From positions 2,108,001 through 2,172,000 of the forward strand of contig NC_010168.1 in assembly GCF_000018885.1 (NCBI RefSeq): a DNA stretch of 64,000 nt, written 5' to 3'. This stretch comes from Renibacterium salmoninarum ATCC 33209 (GTDB lineage Bacteria > Actinomycetota > Actinomycetes > Actinomycetales > Micrococcaceae). A program made the translations under genes and the position numbers. Positions 27,317 through 37,875 of the stretch are shown here, piece by piece (within the stretch, counting starts at the first letter, position 1; the number at the start of each line of letters is the position of its first letter). Below the pieces are notes generated by a model, which had not been told where the DNA came from, ran no database searches, and saw nothing but the letters and a program-made list of their open reading frames with translations.

Positions 27317-27796
27317 ATGCGGCACAATGATTCTAATGCACTACGCCCCACCGATATCGTCTACGCTGAACGGCTCTGGCCCGCATTCTGGATGTGGCTT
27401 GTCGTGATAGGTATCTCGGCAGCCGGCATTTTAATCCTGGCACCAATCAGCATAGTCGCAGGATTCTCGGCCGCAGTGGTATTGCTTGTTCTCCAGGCAG
27501 CGTTTTTGATCATGAGCACGCCCAGAATCGAAGTTGATGCAAGCACGCTAACCGTCGGCCGAGCAAGCATCGAGCGGAAATTCATTGGTTCAGCTGCCGC
27601 GTTTCGCGATGATGACGCCTTTGCGCAACGCGGCCCACAGCTGAATGGCCTCGCCTACCTGTGCCTTCGCGGCTGGATTAGCCCCGTAGTGCGGATCGAA
27701 GTCCAGGATGCCTCTGATCCCACACCGTACTGGTTAACCTCGACGAGGCGGCCCGAGCAGCTTGTCGCTGCCCTGACCGCCTCGAGTGTCGAATAA
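27317..27796 (+). CDS. DUF3093 family membrane protein
   Basis: 159 aa. YAERLWPAFWMWLV begins the conserved part, followed by two closely spaced membrane helices (about 24-66), then a beta-rich soluble domain with WISPVVRIEV and WLTSTRRPEQLVAAL at the end. This is the actinobacterial DUF3093 layout. Function unknown. It is divergent from dut and its end lies 1 nt from the end of the DUF4193 gene. Confidence 0.85.
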   Translation: MRHNDSNALRPTDIVYAERLWPAFWMWLVVIGISAAGILILAPISIVAGFSAAVVLLVLQAAFLIMSTPRIEVDASTLTVGRASIERKFIGSAAAFRDDDAFAQRGPQLNGLAYLCLRGWISPVVRIEVQDASDPTPYWLTSTRRPEQLVAALTASSVE

Positions 27797-27797
27797 A

Positions 27798-28097
27798 TCA
27801 GCCTTCGCAATCTTTGCAGAACAGCAAGCCGTTCTTTTCGCGCGCAATCTGCGAACGATGCCGTACCAAGAAACACGACGAACAAGTAAATTCGTCGGCT
27901 TGGGCAGGCAAAACCCGTACAAGCAGTTCCTCGCCGGACAAATCTGCACCAGGAAGCTCGTAACTGTCGGCCGCTTCGGCCTCGTCCTCATCGACAACCG
28001 CCGACTGTTTGTCGGTACGGCGGGACTTCAATTCTTCAATTGAGTCCTCACTGAGTTCGTCGTCGGTCTTCCGCGGCGCATCGTAATCAGTCGCCAT
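27798..28097 (-). CDS. DUF4193 family zinc-ribbon protein
   Basis: 99 aa. An acidic N-terminus (DELSEDSIEELKSRR) is followed by the zinc-ribbon cysteines CSSC and CKDC about 24 residues apart. The conserved ends LVRVLPAQADEFTCSSC and LLFCKDCEG are typical of DUF4193. No catalytic function is known. It is conserved at this position in many actinobacteria, next to the DUF3093 gene. Confidence 0.88.
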   Translation of the reverse strand: MATDYDAPRKTDDELSEDSIEELKSRRTDKQSAVVDEDEAEAADSYELPGADLSGEELLVRVLPAQADEFTCSSCFLVRHRSQIAREKNGLLFCKDCEG

Positions 28098-28489
28098 AGT
28101 TCTATACTCACGCTCCGGTCTTTTTTCAATGTCTCACCAGGCCCTCTCAAGAGCCTCCGACGATCAAACGTCGTAAGGCCCTATTTTGCGCCCGGTAACG
28201 GGGTGATTTTTCCCGAAAATCTTCCCAAACGCCAGTCCAAGCGTCATAATCCCCTATGATTTCCCTCACAACGAAGGAAAATCCCTGGAAAATCACAGTA
28301 ATTTCACTGTTTGACGCGAGCGATCGAACCTTTTGGTTCGTCCGTTCTGCGAATGGCATACGCCACCATACAACATCCGCCACGCCTATGCTGGTCGTAG
28401 GATTTGGGCGCGTTCAATGGCAAAGTTTCTAATGAATAGCTGGGAGGACCGAGTTTCCAGTGGGCTCAGTGAATCGGGTGAGAAAAAGT
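28098..28489. other. Intergenic region between DUF4193 and sepH
   Basis: 392 nt between divergently transcribed genes, so it should hold both promoters. I see only a small 6-bp hairpin (CGAACC-TTTT-GGTTCG at 28325-28340). An open frame at 28147-28383 on the minus strand has no recognisable protein character. Confidence 0.6.
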
Positions 28490-29764
28490 ATGCAGGATCT
28501 TCGTTTAGTAGGTGTTCACGATGACAGCGAACACTTACTGCTCAGCGGGGCTGGCGGTGAGATCTACCGGTTGCCTATCGATGAAGCGTTGCGAGTGGCC
28601 TCCTCTCGCACGCCGTTGCGGCAAAATGTTCTGGCTGCGTCTACGTCCAAGCCACTTGCCCCTGGCGAACGCCTCTCTCCCAAAGACATCCAACAGCGGA
28701 TCCGTGGTGGCGCTAGCGCCACCGAAGTAGCCGAGGCCGCAGGCGTGCCTATCGAGCATGTGGAACGCTATGAGGGCCCAGTTTTAGCTGAGCGCGAACA
28801 CGTGGCCCTTCTGGCGCGTCGCGTCGAAGTCTCAGACGCAATCCCCAGCCACGACGGCTACCGCTCGGCGTTTGGCGACGATCCAGCCAGCCTTGATGAA
28901 ATGGTCTCCTACCGGCTCACGGCTATGGGCATCGACGCCAGCACAGTCGAATGGGATGCCTGGCGCAGACCAGACGGCCAGTGGGCCGTTACCGCCGCCT
29001 TCACCCCCGGTGAGGCACAACAATCCAGCGTCGGCGAATCTGCGCCCGCACAATGGGTCTACAACTCGTTACGCAAGAGCATTCAGAATGCTAATCGCTG
29101 GGCACAATTGCTCAGCGAGATTGAACCGCTTGATTCGCCGTTGCCGTCCCGCAGGCTAACCGCCGTCGCCGACCGGCCCTTTGACTTCGAAACCGATCGT
29201 CCTGAGGATCTCGAAGAAACGGCGACCCTTGAATCCGCGCCAAGCACGCCAGAAGATAAATCTTCCGACGAGTCCGACGGTCTGCTAGACCTATTGCGCG
29301 CACGACGCGGTCAACGTATCGGCACCGACGAAGACGACGACGATGCGCTGGCATTGTTGCTCACCGAAGGCATACCCGCGGCACATCCGCGCAATGAAGA
29401 CAATAACGATGATGATGCTGGCGACGCCGCTGAAGCGGATGATTCTGCTGAGCTTGCCGAGCAACCCGCCTTTTTCCCCGCGTTATCGTTGGCTCCTAAC
29501 CCGGTTGAACGCCCCGCGCAAAGTGATGACTTTAGCGGAACGGTCCGTCCGGACCCACTTGAACTTTCCGAAGGTGTCAGCACGCTCACCCGGGAAATCA
29601 AGATCTCCGCGCAGCCACAGGCGAAGTCTGCCGAGCCGCCGGCGAAGCCCATTGATCAAGAAGAAGACGCTGCCCCGGTGGCCGACCGCCGCCCTGGCAT
29701 CAAACCGAAGCGATCCAGCGTACCGAGCTGGGACGAGATCGTCTTTGGCACTAAGACTGAGTGA
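28490..29764 (+). CDS. sepH: Septation protein SepH
   Basis: 424 aa from ATG 28490, chosen because homologues start MQDLRLVGVHDD and GGTGAG lies 7 nt upstream; a GTG at 28460 is possible. The N-terminal DUF3071 domain (about 1-170) contains an HTH-like stretch, IQQRIRGGASATEVAEAAGV. A long acidic, disordered middle (about 250-340) and a basic tail ending KPKRSSVPSWDEIVFG complete it. SepH binds FtsZ and promotes Z-ring assembly in actinobacteria. The end is 3 nt from the end of tdk on the other strand. Confidence 0.88.
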   Translation: MQDLRLVGVHDDSEHLLLSGAGGEIYRLPIDEALRVASSRTPLRQNVLAASTSKPLAPGERLSPKDIQQRIRGGASATEVAEAAGVPIEHVERYEGPVLAEREHVALLARRVEVSDAIPSHDGYRSAFGDDPASLDEMVSYRLTAMGIDASTVEWDAWRRPDGQWAVTAAFTPGEAQQSSVGESAPAQWVYNSLRKSIQNANRWAQLLSEIEPLDSPLPSRRLTAVADRPFDFETDRPEDLEETATLESAPSTPEDKSSDESDGLLDLLRARRGQRIGTDEDDDDALALLLTEGIPAAHPRNEDNNDDDAGDAAEADDSAELAEQPAFFPALSLAPNPVERPAQSDDFSGTVRPDPLELSEGVSTLTREIKISAQPQAKSAEPPAKPIDQEEDAAPVADRRPGIKPKRSSVPSWDEIVFGTKTE

Positions 29765-29767
29765 GTT

Positions 29768-30433
29768 TCATTTCTCCGTGCCCCAGGGCAGCAACTGGTC
29801 TTGTTCGGAAATCTGCTGCGCTCCAGCCGCAGTAACTTGCCGCGTATAGTGCTTTCGGCAGAGCGTCTCATACCCGACGCTAGGCACCGAGCTTGAGGTT
29901 TCGGTAACCACATCGCCCACCACTACCTGGGCACCTTCTACGACCATCACTCCGTCGAGCGTACGGGCATTGTGGGTGGCCCGGCTCCCGCACCAGCAGA
30001 GGGCTTCCACCTGAAGCACCTGCACTCGGTCAGCCAACTCAATAAGTCGTTGTGAGCCAGGAAAGAGCTTCGTGCGAAAATCCGCGGTAATGCCGAAGCT
30101 AAAAACATCGACGTCCATCTCGTCGACTATTCGCGCTAGCTGCTCAACTTGAGCTGGCGTGTAGAACTGGGCTTCATCACAAATCAGATAGTCAACAGAT
30201 TCATTCATCATCTTGTGCGCCACAACAACGTGCCAGAAATCGGTATCTGGAAGCACCTCAATCGCTTCGGTTTGCAAGCCCAACCGACTCGAGATGACGG
30301 ACTCCCCCGCTCGATCGTTGCAGCTAAAGAGCAATCCAGTCCTACCACGAGCGCTGTGATTGTGATCAAGTTGCAGCGCAAGCGTGGACTTGCCGCAATC
30401 CATCGTGCCGGAATAAAAAACCAGTTCAGCCAC
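29768..30433 (-). CDS. tdk: Thymidine kinase (type II)
   Basis: 221 aa. The P-loop is YSGTMDCGKSTLAL (residues 7-20). The second nucleotide motif is YLICDEAQFY, where the Glu is catalytic. The zinc-binding cysteines include CWCG and CRKHY. The lasso region SVGYETLCRKHY binds thymidine. It phosphorylates thymidine with ATP in the salvage pathway. Its start overlaps the end of the phosphatase gene by 8 nt, and the group phosphatase-tdk is probably cotranscribed with DUF5998. Confidence 0.94.
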   Translation of the reverse strand: MAELVFYSGTMDCGKSTLALQLDHNHSARGRTGLLFSCNDRAGESVISSRLGLQTEAIEVLPDTDFWHVVVAHKMMNESVDYLICDEAQFYTPAQVEQLARIVDEMDVDVFSFGITADFRTKLFPGSQRLIELADRVQVLQVEALCWCGSRATHNARTLDGVMVVEGAQVVVGDVVTETSSSVPSVGYETLCRKHYTRQVTAAGAQQISEQDQLLPWGTEK

Positions 30434-31667
30434 GTCTACTTGTTCTCGCTTTGTTCCGAGGTCCTTGGACCGGTATTTGCAGGAGTGGTACAGCCCGCTC
30501 GGCCTTTGTTAGGGAGCCATGCTGACCCACAATGGCCATTGCATGCGCGGAGACCCTGCGAAGGTCGTAGAAAGCGACAGGCTCCCGCGCCGCAATCAAT
30601 AAATCACCAATCCGGCCAAGAACTTCAGGCCGAACTTCACCGAAGTATCCTTTTGCTACCGCCTCTGCTCGGCTGAGCACCCACGCCTTAGCTCCCCAGG
30701 CTGAACGCCAAGCTGCAGCAAGCGCCTCAGGATCCGCATCGGCCTCGAGATAAAGCTGCACTAAACGCGGCTCACCGGCAGTGTGCCGCACACCTGCAAC
30801 CAGCTCGGGAGTTGCCGAGTAGTCCACTCGCTGCGATTCAGGAACGTCCACCATGCCGTGATCCGCCGTCAGTAATAACAAAGTTCCGGGTGGTAGCTGT
30901 TCGGAAAGCCGTTTGACGGCAGCGTCCAATTCTTCAAGCTCATGCTCCCATTGCGCGGAATCTACCCCGCGCCGGTGCCCGGCCTTATCTAGCTCAGACC
31001 AATAGAAATACATCAATAACTCGGGCTCTGCCGCCATCAGCTCCGCGGCAGCAGCGGTGCGGGCGTGTGCAGACCCCGCGGCGACGAATCGGCTGCCGCG
31101 AAGCGCCGCGCGGGTCATCGCTGAATCGGCAAATTTTGGCAAGCTGACAGTAGCCGTAGGAAAGATACCTTCGAGCTGTTCAAAGACCGTAGGGTACGGC
31201 TGCCAGCTGAGCGGATCGACGCCGGCGTCCCAATTGCCTAAAAGATTGACCACTTCGTCTTGGCTCGGATCTAAGACATCATAGCCAACCATGCCATGTA
31301 GCCCAGGGGCGACGCCGGTGCCCAAGCTGGATAACGAGCTTGCCGTGGTTGATGGAAAGGCAGAATTAATCGTTCGGCTTACTCCGCCGGCCAGATTCCC
31401 AGTAAGCACACTTCGTAAAAATGGGGCGTGCGCAATCTTGCGCTTCAACAAAGCTGAACCCAGCCCATCGACCAAAACGACGCAGACTCGGCGCGCAGCC
31501 GGCAGTCCGAGCAAATTTTCAAACCTGCTGGCACCCATCGCGGCGGCCGAACTTGTCAGCACGCTAGCCAATGAGGCTGCGCCGTACCCCGGAGACTCCG
31601 GCAAACTCACTGTTTGCGCATTCCCATTCTGATCAGCGGTGATGGTTACGCCCCAGTCGAGTGCCAA
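30426..31667 (-). CDS. Nucleotide pyrophosphatase/phosphodiesterase-like protein (alkaline phosphatase superfamily)
   Basis: 413 aa. Metal-site motifs are VVLVDGLGSALL (Asp), the nucleophile Thr in SAFPSTTASSLSSLGTG, LHGMVGYDV, YWSELDKAGHRRGVDS and LTADHGMVDVP. These define the type I phosphodiesterase/NPP group. No clear signal peptide, so it may be cytoplasmic. Substrate unknown. The TTG start overlaps DUF5998 by 35 nt; a GTG at 31610 would remove the overlap and is an alternative. The gene context (tdk downstream) hints at nucleotide metabolism, but this is weak. Confidence 0.85.
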   Translation of the reverse strand: MALDWGVTITADQNGNAQTVSLPESPGYGAASLASVLTSSAAAMGASRFENLLGLPAARRVCVVLVDGLGSALLKRKIAHAPFLRSVLTGNLAGGVSRTINSAFPSTTASSLSSLGTGVAPGLHGMVGYDVLDPSQDEVVNLLGNWDAGVDPLSWQPYPTVFEQLEGIFPTATVSLPKFADSAMTRAALRGSRFVAAGSAHARTAAAAELMAAEPELLMYFYWSELDKAGHRRGVDSAQWEHELEELDAAVKRLSEQLPPGTLLLLTADHGMVDVPESQRVDYSATPELVAGVRHTAGEPRLVQLYLEADADPEALAAAWRSAWGAKAWVLSRAEAVAKGYFGEVRPEVLGRIGDLLIAAREPVAFYDLRRVSAHAMAIVGQHGSLTKAERAVPLLQIPVQGPRNKARTSRRG

Positions 31668-32349
31668 GGTTAGCTAAGCCGCCTTTGGCCGGACCACCTT
31701 TCGCCGGGCCGGTTCTAGCTACGGTAACTTCTGGAATGGCAAGAATCTGGGTATTCACCGCGCGCAACGCTCGAGCAAAAATTTTGGCATCTTGCACAGC
31801 CTGCAAACCATCTGCTTCAGCGCTAATGCGTAGCGCGAGGTCCTCCTGCGCTATGTTGCCGGTGTAGCCGTGATCGGCTTCGCATTGCGGATCGCCGCAA
31901 GCCGCGGGACCAATATCGATCCTTTGTCCACCGGACCACCCAATCGAAACGGTCAATTCTAGGACCGGATCTGAGGGACGGTAATCCTGAGGTTGGTTGT
32001 AGAGATAACTCAAAACAACAGATCGGATTTGGCTAACCGGCACGGATTCTGTGGATACTTGCGCAACAACTTGTTCACCAGCTTCATCAAGTTGCTGATC
32101 GTCCACGTGCACAATGATCAGCATGTCGTCGGTGAGCGCCAGCACTGTAATGTGTCGATGAACTTCGGTCCGATCAAAATGTGTTTCCAAATGCGCCAAA
32201 TGCGAAAGACAATCGCGACCGTCTAGCGCATCCCGCACCACGTCCGCCACTAACAACGGATAAAAACCCGCACGCTGTAAGGCTTGGTCCAGGGTCTGAC
32301 CTTGTGCCGAGGGCGAGGCAGCAGAGCGAAATGCATTCATATCGGTCAT
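31633..32349 (-). CDS. DUF5998 family protein
   Basis: 238 aa. Conserved parts are QRAGFYPLLVADVVRDAL, LETHFDRTEVHRHITVLALT, the Cys pair region GPAACGDPQCEADHGYTG, and LALRISAEADG. These match an actinobacterial family without known function, often beside the phosphatase gene. The C-terminus carries a small imperfect repeat (GPAKGGPAKGG). No membrane segments. Confidence 0.72.
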   Translation of the reverse strand: MTDMNAFRSAASPSAQGQTLDQALQRAGFYPLLVADVVRDALDGRDCLSHLAHLETHFDRTEVHRHITVLALTDDMLIIVHVDDQQLDEAGEQVVAQVSTESVPVSQIRSVVLSYLYNQPQDYRPSDPVLELTVSIGWSGGQRIDIGPAACGDPQCEADHGYTGNIAQEDLALRISAEADGLQAVQDAKIFARALRAVNTQILAIPEVTVARTGPAKGGPAKGGLANLGTRLGRNHHR

Positions 32350-32400
32350 TTTCTCAGAAAGCGGGCCATCAAGCTAACCGCCAAGTTGATTCGGGCCAGA

Positions 32401-35112
32401 TTATGCGTTCATCGCCCGACGCGCACTGTCAGTGCGCTGCGCTGCGTTGCCCAACTTCACCGAAACCGACAGAACTGTCACAGTTTCGCTACCGGCCAGT
32501 ACCGGATTGAATTCAATTGAGGCAACTTCTGGATGTTGGTCCTTGAGTGCAGCCAATCTCGCCACAAGTTCTTCCAAGGCTGATATTTGCACGGGTGGCA
32601 AACCCTGATAGCCAAAAAGCCGAGCCGAGGCCTTGGGTGAGCGAACCAATTCCGCGACATCGGTATTGGATCACGGCGTCACTCGATGCGCCCAGTCATC
32701 AAGCAAATTCACCGCGTCTCCTGCCAGACCAAAAGAAATCACCGGCCCAAGCAATGGATCCTCGATCGCTCGCAAGGTACAAGACTGGCCCACCGGGGCC
32801 ATTGACTGAACTTCCAAGTCGAATTCACCAAAAGGCTGTAACGCCCGGCGCATTTGCGCAATATTTGCTCGCAGCGACTCTGCGTCCGCGATATTCAGTC
32901 GGACTCCGCCTAAGTCCAAGCGATGCCGCAGCGCTGAATCCATCGTTTTGACCGCAACGGGCCAGCCGAGCCGTTGCGCTGCGGAAACTGCTGCGTCATC
33001 TGAGGTGAAAGGAGCTGAATCGAGAACCTGAATGCCATAAAAACTCAGTAACTGGTTGGCGTCAGTGGAGTCAAGTGTCACCAATTCAGCACCAGAAACT
33101 TGGGCGAGCTTACTCTCAATAAATTCTTCGGCAGCATGGTGATCGACGCCGGAAGGCTCATCGAAGGCACCCTTTTCCCGCCGAAGCCATGCCGAATAAC
33201 GCACGACGGCGGCGAGCGCGGAAATGGCGTCCCCCGGGCTTGAGTACGAGGGCACGCCAGCTGGCGCGTCAACCGCGCCAGCACCGGCCAAGCCATCGAC
33301 TAGTACCTCAGGATCTAGAATTCCACTAAAGGCAACAAGCACGGGCTTCCCGCTCCGTTGCGCACATTCGGCAAGCAATCTGGCAATCTCCTCCGGACCA
33401 AGACCTCGGGCCGGCATGAGCGTCACGATGACCGAGTCAACCTGGCTATTGCCCAATGCCAACAACAATTTCGCACGCAATCGTTGCAATGCCGCTTCCC
33501 CGCCGTCGTCCAAACCTAAGTCGGTGATGGTCTCAACAACATTGAGTTCACGTTGAATGGCGGAATCTGCGACCACTCTAGCCAAGGCCAGAGAGTTGCT
33601 CAGTACCGCTAAACCTGGACCGGCTGGCAGCGATTGGTTCACCACAATCTGGGCGACGTCGGCAAGCTCATCAATCGTGGTGACCCGAATAACCCCGGAC
33701 TGGCGCAGCATCGCATCCAGGGCACCTGCCGGCGCTTGCGTGGTGCGTACTGCATGCCCAGCAGGCAGTTGCAGCCCCAAAGCATCCGACTTTGCGACAA
33801 TAACCGGTTTTGTTCGAGATAACCGACGTGCCAGCCGGGAGAATTTTCGTGGGTTACCAATTGACTCTAAATACATTCCGCATACTGCGGTGTCCGCGTC
33901 GTCTTCCCAATATTGCATCAGGTCATTACCCGAGACATCTGCTCGGTTGCCTGCCGAAAAAATGCTCGACATGCCGAGCCCCCGCTTGGCACACGAAGCA
34001 TAAAGCGCTGCGCCGAGCGCCGCAGATTGGCTAAAAAGACCCAGGCTCCCCCGCTTAGGCAACTGCGGAGCAAGCGAAGCGTTGAGCGAGACACGTGGCC
34101 GCGTGTTGACGAGCCCTAACGACGCCGGGCCAATGAGTCGCATGCCACCAGAGCGTGCTTCCCGCACTAACTCACGTTGCACGCTCAAGCCCAAGTCGCC
34201 CTCATCAGCAAAGCCGCCAGTGGCGATCAGCACACCTTTGACACCGGCGGCAGCACACTCGCGAACAACACCAGGCACTTGTTCGTACGACACTGCAATA
34301 ATCGCTAAGTCGATGGTTGTCTCAATGGCCGAAATTGACGGATAGCTTTGCGGGTCGTGCGGATTGACTCGATACACCGTGCCAGTGAAATGGTCTGAGT
34401 CGATGTGTTCCAGCAATTGAGCACCCAAGCCCAGAATTGATTCGCCCCTTGACTGCTGGTTTGCTGGGCTTCGACCCACGCCAATCACGGCAACCGATTC
34501 GGGTGATAGTAAGCCCTCAATGCTCCTGGCTTCGGCACGATGCTCTCTGGATTCCATCACCGCACGAGACTTTTCGGTCGGATCGATATCAAAGCTCAGA
34601 CTTACGACGCCGTCGTCGAAATGTCTACTGACCTCATAGCCTGCCTCAGCAAAAACCGTGAGCATTTTGCGATTCTCGGGTAATACCTCGGCGGTAAAAC
34701 GGGTCACCCCGTTTTCTCGGGCAGCGGCTGCCAAATGTTCGAGCAGAATCGAGCCAAGTCCGCGGCCTTGATGAACATCAGAGATGTTGAAAGCAACCTC
34801 GGCAACCGTCGGATCATCAAGTCGGTCATATCGACCAATGCCAATGATTGCACCGGCCACGGTAATCACAAAGGCGACCCGGTTGTGGTAATCGACCTCG
34901 GTAAAACGACGCAGTTCCTTATCGCTCAAGACCGATTTATAGGTGAAGAAGCGCATATAAATCGAGTTCGCCGATTGACCGCCGTGGAAGGATTGGACAG
35001 CTTCGACGTCCTGAGCGGAAATGGGATGCAAGTGCGCGGTGGCACCGTCACGGAGCACCACGTCTGCTTCCCAATGGTGCGGATATGCCGGTTCCGCAGG
35101 CGAATCGCTCAT
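32401..35112 (-). pseudogene. GNAT / acyl-CoA synthetase (NDP-forming) fusion, interrupted by an in-frame stop
   Basis: Domain order is an N-terminal GNAT acetyltransferase (about 1-175, RGLGSILLEHLA motif), a CoA-binding Rossmann domain (SVAVIGVGRSP), a succinyl-CoA-ligase-like domain with the likely phospho-His region, and an ATP-grasp domain (WPVAVKTMDSALRHRLDLGG). This resembles Pat-type protein acetyltransferases and ADP-forming acetyl-CoA synthetases. The frame ends at TGA 32671-32673 after WAHRVTP. The same frame continues SNTDVAELVRSPKASARLFGYQG to a natural stop at 32401, clearly the end of the ATP-grasp domain. One base change explains the lesion. The truncated 813-aa product lacks about 90 C-terminal residues; the GNAT part could still work. 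Confidence 0.85.
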
Positions 35113-35319
35113 GGTTTCACCTTACTGCGTCAGAGATTTCAGCACATGAAACCCCTTTCCGCTGGGTGATCCTGTTCAAGCTCTCGGCGGAAAGCACTAC
35201 GGAAGCAAAACCGTGGTAATCCGGGGATTTTGCGCGGGAACACCATACGATGGGTATGAGGACCATCCAGTCCTTTCAGCACATCAGACTTGGTCCAGCC
35301 CTAAGGAACATTCAGCAGC

Positions 35320-37875
35320 ATGGCAAGGCGCACGTCACCGAAAGCCCCGGAGACCGGGGACTTCACCGAAAACATCATCGACATCGATGTATCCCAGGAA
35401 ATGGAAGGCTCCTTCCTCGAGTACGCCTATTCGGTGATCTACTCTCGGGCGCTGCCTGATGCCCGCGACGGCCTCAAACCGGTACAACGCCGCATTTTGT
35501 ACATGATGAGCGAAATGGGTTTGCACCCTGATCGCGGGCACGTCAAAAGTGCGCGCGTCGTGGGTGAAGTGATGGGCAAGCTGCACCCGCACGGCGATAC
35601 CGCAATCTACGATGCCATGGTGCGCATGGCACAGGACTTTTCCCTGCGCTTGCCACTGATTGATGGCCACGGCAACTTTGGCTCGCTCGACGCCGGACCA
35701 GCTGCGCCGCGTTACACCGAAGCTAGGCTTGCCGCAGCCGCCTTGACGCTCACCGATCACCTCGATGAGGATGTGGTCGATTTTGTGCCGAACTACGATA
35801 ATCAGCTCACCCAGCCAGAAGTCCTTCCGGCGGCCTTCCCCAATCTGTTGGTCAACGGCGCCACCGGCATCGCTGTTGGTATGGCCACCAACATGGCACC
35901 GCACAACCTGGTCGAAGTCATTTCGGCCGCGCGGCATCTGATTGCGCATCCTGAGGTAACTTTGGACGATGTCATGCGCTTCGTCCCCGGCCCAGACTTG
36001 CCTACCGGCGGTCGGATTGTCGGTCTTGACGGCATCCGGGAAGCCTACGAAACCGGTCGTGGTTCCTTCAAAACTCGAGCCAAGATCGACGTCGAACAGT
36101 TGACTGCGCGCCGAACCGGCCTAGTTGTCACTGAGCTGCCTTATACGGTGAGCCCGGAAAAGGTCATTGAGAAGATCAAAGACGGGGTCAACGCGAAGAA
36201 GCTGCAAGGCATCTCAGACATAGTGGATCTTACTGACCGTAACCATGGCTTACGGTTGGTCATCGAGTTGAAGAACGGTTTCAACCCGCAAGCGATCATT
36301 CAACAGCTCTACAAGCTCACCCCGATGGAAGACTCTTTCGGCATCAACAATGTCACCCTCGTTGACGGCCAGCCAAAGACGTTGGGTTTACTCGAGCTGC
36401 TCCGCGTATACGTTGCACATCGGATTGATGTTGTTCGACGGCGCACGGCGTTCCGTTTGGGCAAGAAAAAAGACCGTCTGCATTTGGTCGAAGGCATGCT
36501 GATCGCGATTCTGGATATCGATGAAGTCATCCAGATCATCCGGACGTCTGAAGAGACCGCCGCGGCACGTGACCGGCTCATTGCAATTTACGACCTCAGC
36601 GAAATACAGGCGAACTATATTCTGGAACTTCGCCTGCGGCAGCTGACTAAGTACTCGCGGATCGAGCTCGAAAAAGAGCAAGATGAGCTGCGCAAAGAGA
36701 TTGAAGAACTGGAACGGATTTTGAATTCAGAACCGGTTTTACGCGAATTGGTTTCCAGCGAGTTAGCCGAGATTGCGGAAAAGTACGGCACACCGCGTCG
36801 CACGGTGCTGCTGGAATCCGAGGCCGTTTCGCCAACCGTAGCCAAAGCACTTGCCGCGGCAACGACCCCGGGTAAAGCTACGCCGCTAGCGCTCGAAATT
36901 GCCGACGATCCTTGTTGGGTGTTGCTGAGCAGTTCTGGCCAGATTGCCAGAACTAGCACTCGCGAAGCGCTTTCCGACTCTGGCGCCCGGACTAAACATG
37001 ACGTCTTCAAGTCGGTTATTGCCACTAGTGCCCGCGGCGAAGTCGGTGCTGTGACTTCCGCAGGACGGATGTTGCGGCTGCAAGTTCTCGACATGCCGGT
37101 CCTTCCACCCACGGCAGGACTGCCGAATTTGGCCGGTGGCGTGCCGGCGAAAGAGTTTATTACCTTGCTCAAGGGCGAAAGCCTGATCAGTTTCGTGCCA
37201 ATCGACGCCGTCGTTGCGCTGGGGACCAAACAGGGCATCGTGAAGCGAGTGACACCCGAGTACCCGCTCAATCGCGAGGACTGGGAAATCATCTCGCTCA
37301 AGGACAAAGACTCGGTGGTTGCTGCCGCCGCTGCGCAAGACGACGATGAGCTAGTTTTCATCACAGAGCAAGCGCAGCTGCTGCGATTCAGTGCCACAGC
37401 GGTTCGTCCACAAGGTCGAACCGCCGGTGGTATGGCCGGCATCAAGCTGGCCAGCAATGACGTGGTTTTGAGTTTCGCGGTAGTTGCAGCTGGCGATCCC
37501 GCGGCCGTAGTGGTGAGCATTTCTGGCAGCACCGATGCCCTACCAGGGACCGCCCCAGGCTCAGCGAAGGTTAGCGACTTCTCCGAGTACCCGCCCAAGG
37601 GCCGGGCCACCGGCGGTGTGCGTGCGCACCGTTTCCTGAAGGGCGAAGACATTTTGCTGTTGGCCTGGACCGGGCACGGACCCGCGAAGGCGGCTTCCTC
37701 CGCTGGCGTTGCCCGGGCGTTGCCGCTTGAGCATGGTCGCCGGGACGGGTCCGGAATACCACTGACGCAATCAATTGACGAGATTGGCCCTTCGCTTGAT
37801 GGCTACGTTTCCGAGCCCGAAGAAAACTCCGTTGGATTGGTCCTTGAAGCTCCACTTGAGAGCTCAGCTGACTGA
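35320..37875 (+). CDS. parC: DNA topoisomerase IV subunit A
   Basis: 851 aa. The active tyrosine is Y132 in [10 protein letters not shown]. The quinolone-resistance region reads [10 protein letters not shown] with Thr at the position of E. coli GyrA Ser83. A coiled-coil region (about 440-480) and C-terminal beta-pinwheel repeats follow. Subunits of type II topoisomerases are hard to tell apart by eye; I call it ParC because the parE-like gene is nearby and no replication-origin genes (dnaA, dnaN, recF) accompany either. It decatenates daughter chromosomes. The end overlaps the broken vanW gene by 12 nt. Confidence 0.88.
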   Translation: MARRTSPKAPETGDFTENIIDIDVSQEMEGSFLEYAYSVIYSRALPDARDGLKPVQRRILYMMSEMGLHPDRGHVKSARVVGEVMGKLHPHGDTAIYDAMVRMAQDFSLRLPLIDGHGNFGSLDAGPAAPRYTEARLAAAALTLTDHLDEDVVDFVPNYDNQLTQPEVLPAAFPNLLVNGATGIAVGMATNMAPHNLVEVISAARHLIAHPEVTLDDVMRFVPGPDLPTGGRIVGLDGIREAYETGRGSFKTRAKIDVEQLTARRTGLVVTELPYTVSPEKVIEKIKDGVNAKKLQGISDIVDLTDRNHGLRLVIELKNGFNPQAIIQQLYKLTPMEDSFGINNVTLVDGQPKTLGLLELLRVYVAHRIDVVRRRTAFRLGKKKDRLHLVEGMLIAILDIDEVIQIIRTSEETAAARDRLIAIYDLSEIQANYILELRLRQLTKYSRIELEKEQDELRKEIEELERILNSEPVLRELVSSELAEIAEKYGTPRRTVLLESEAVSPTVAKALAAATTPGKATPLALEIADDPCWVLLSSSGQIARTSTREALSDSGARTKHDVFKSVIATSARGEVGAVTSAGRMLRLQVLDMPVLPPTAGLPNLAGGVPAKEFITLLKGESLISFVPIDAVVALGTKQGIVKRVTPEYPLNREDWEIISLKDKDSVVAAAAAQDDDELVFITEQAQLLRFSATAVRPQGRTAGGMAGIKLASNDVVLSFAVVAAGDPAAVVVSISGSTDALPGTAPGSAKVSDFSEYPPKGRATGGVRAHRFLKGEDILLLAWTGHGPAKAASSAGVARALPLEHGRRDGSGIPLTQSIDEIGPSLDGYVSEPEENSVGLVLEAPLESSAD

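Noticed and set aside
28147..28383. A 78-aa frame upstream of sepH
   Set aside because: No motif or homology that I recognise and no good start signal.
36615..37652. A 345-aa Ser/Ala/Thr-rich open frame antisense to parC
   Set aside because: Low-complexity shadow of the parC coding sequence without ribosome site or motifs.
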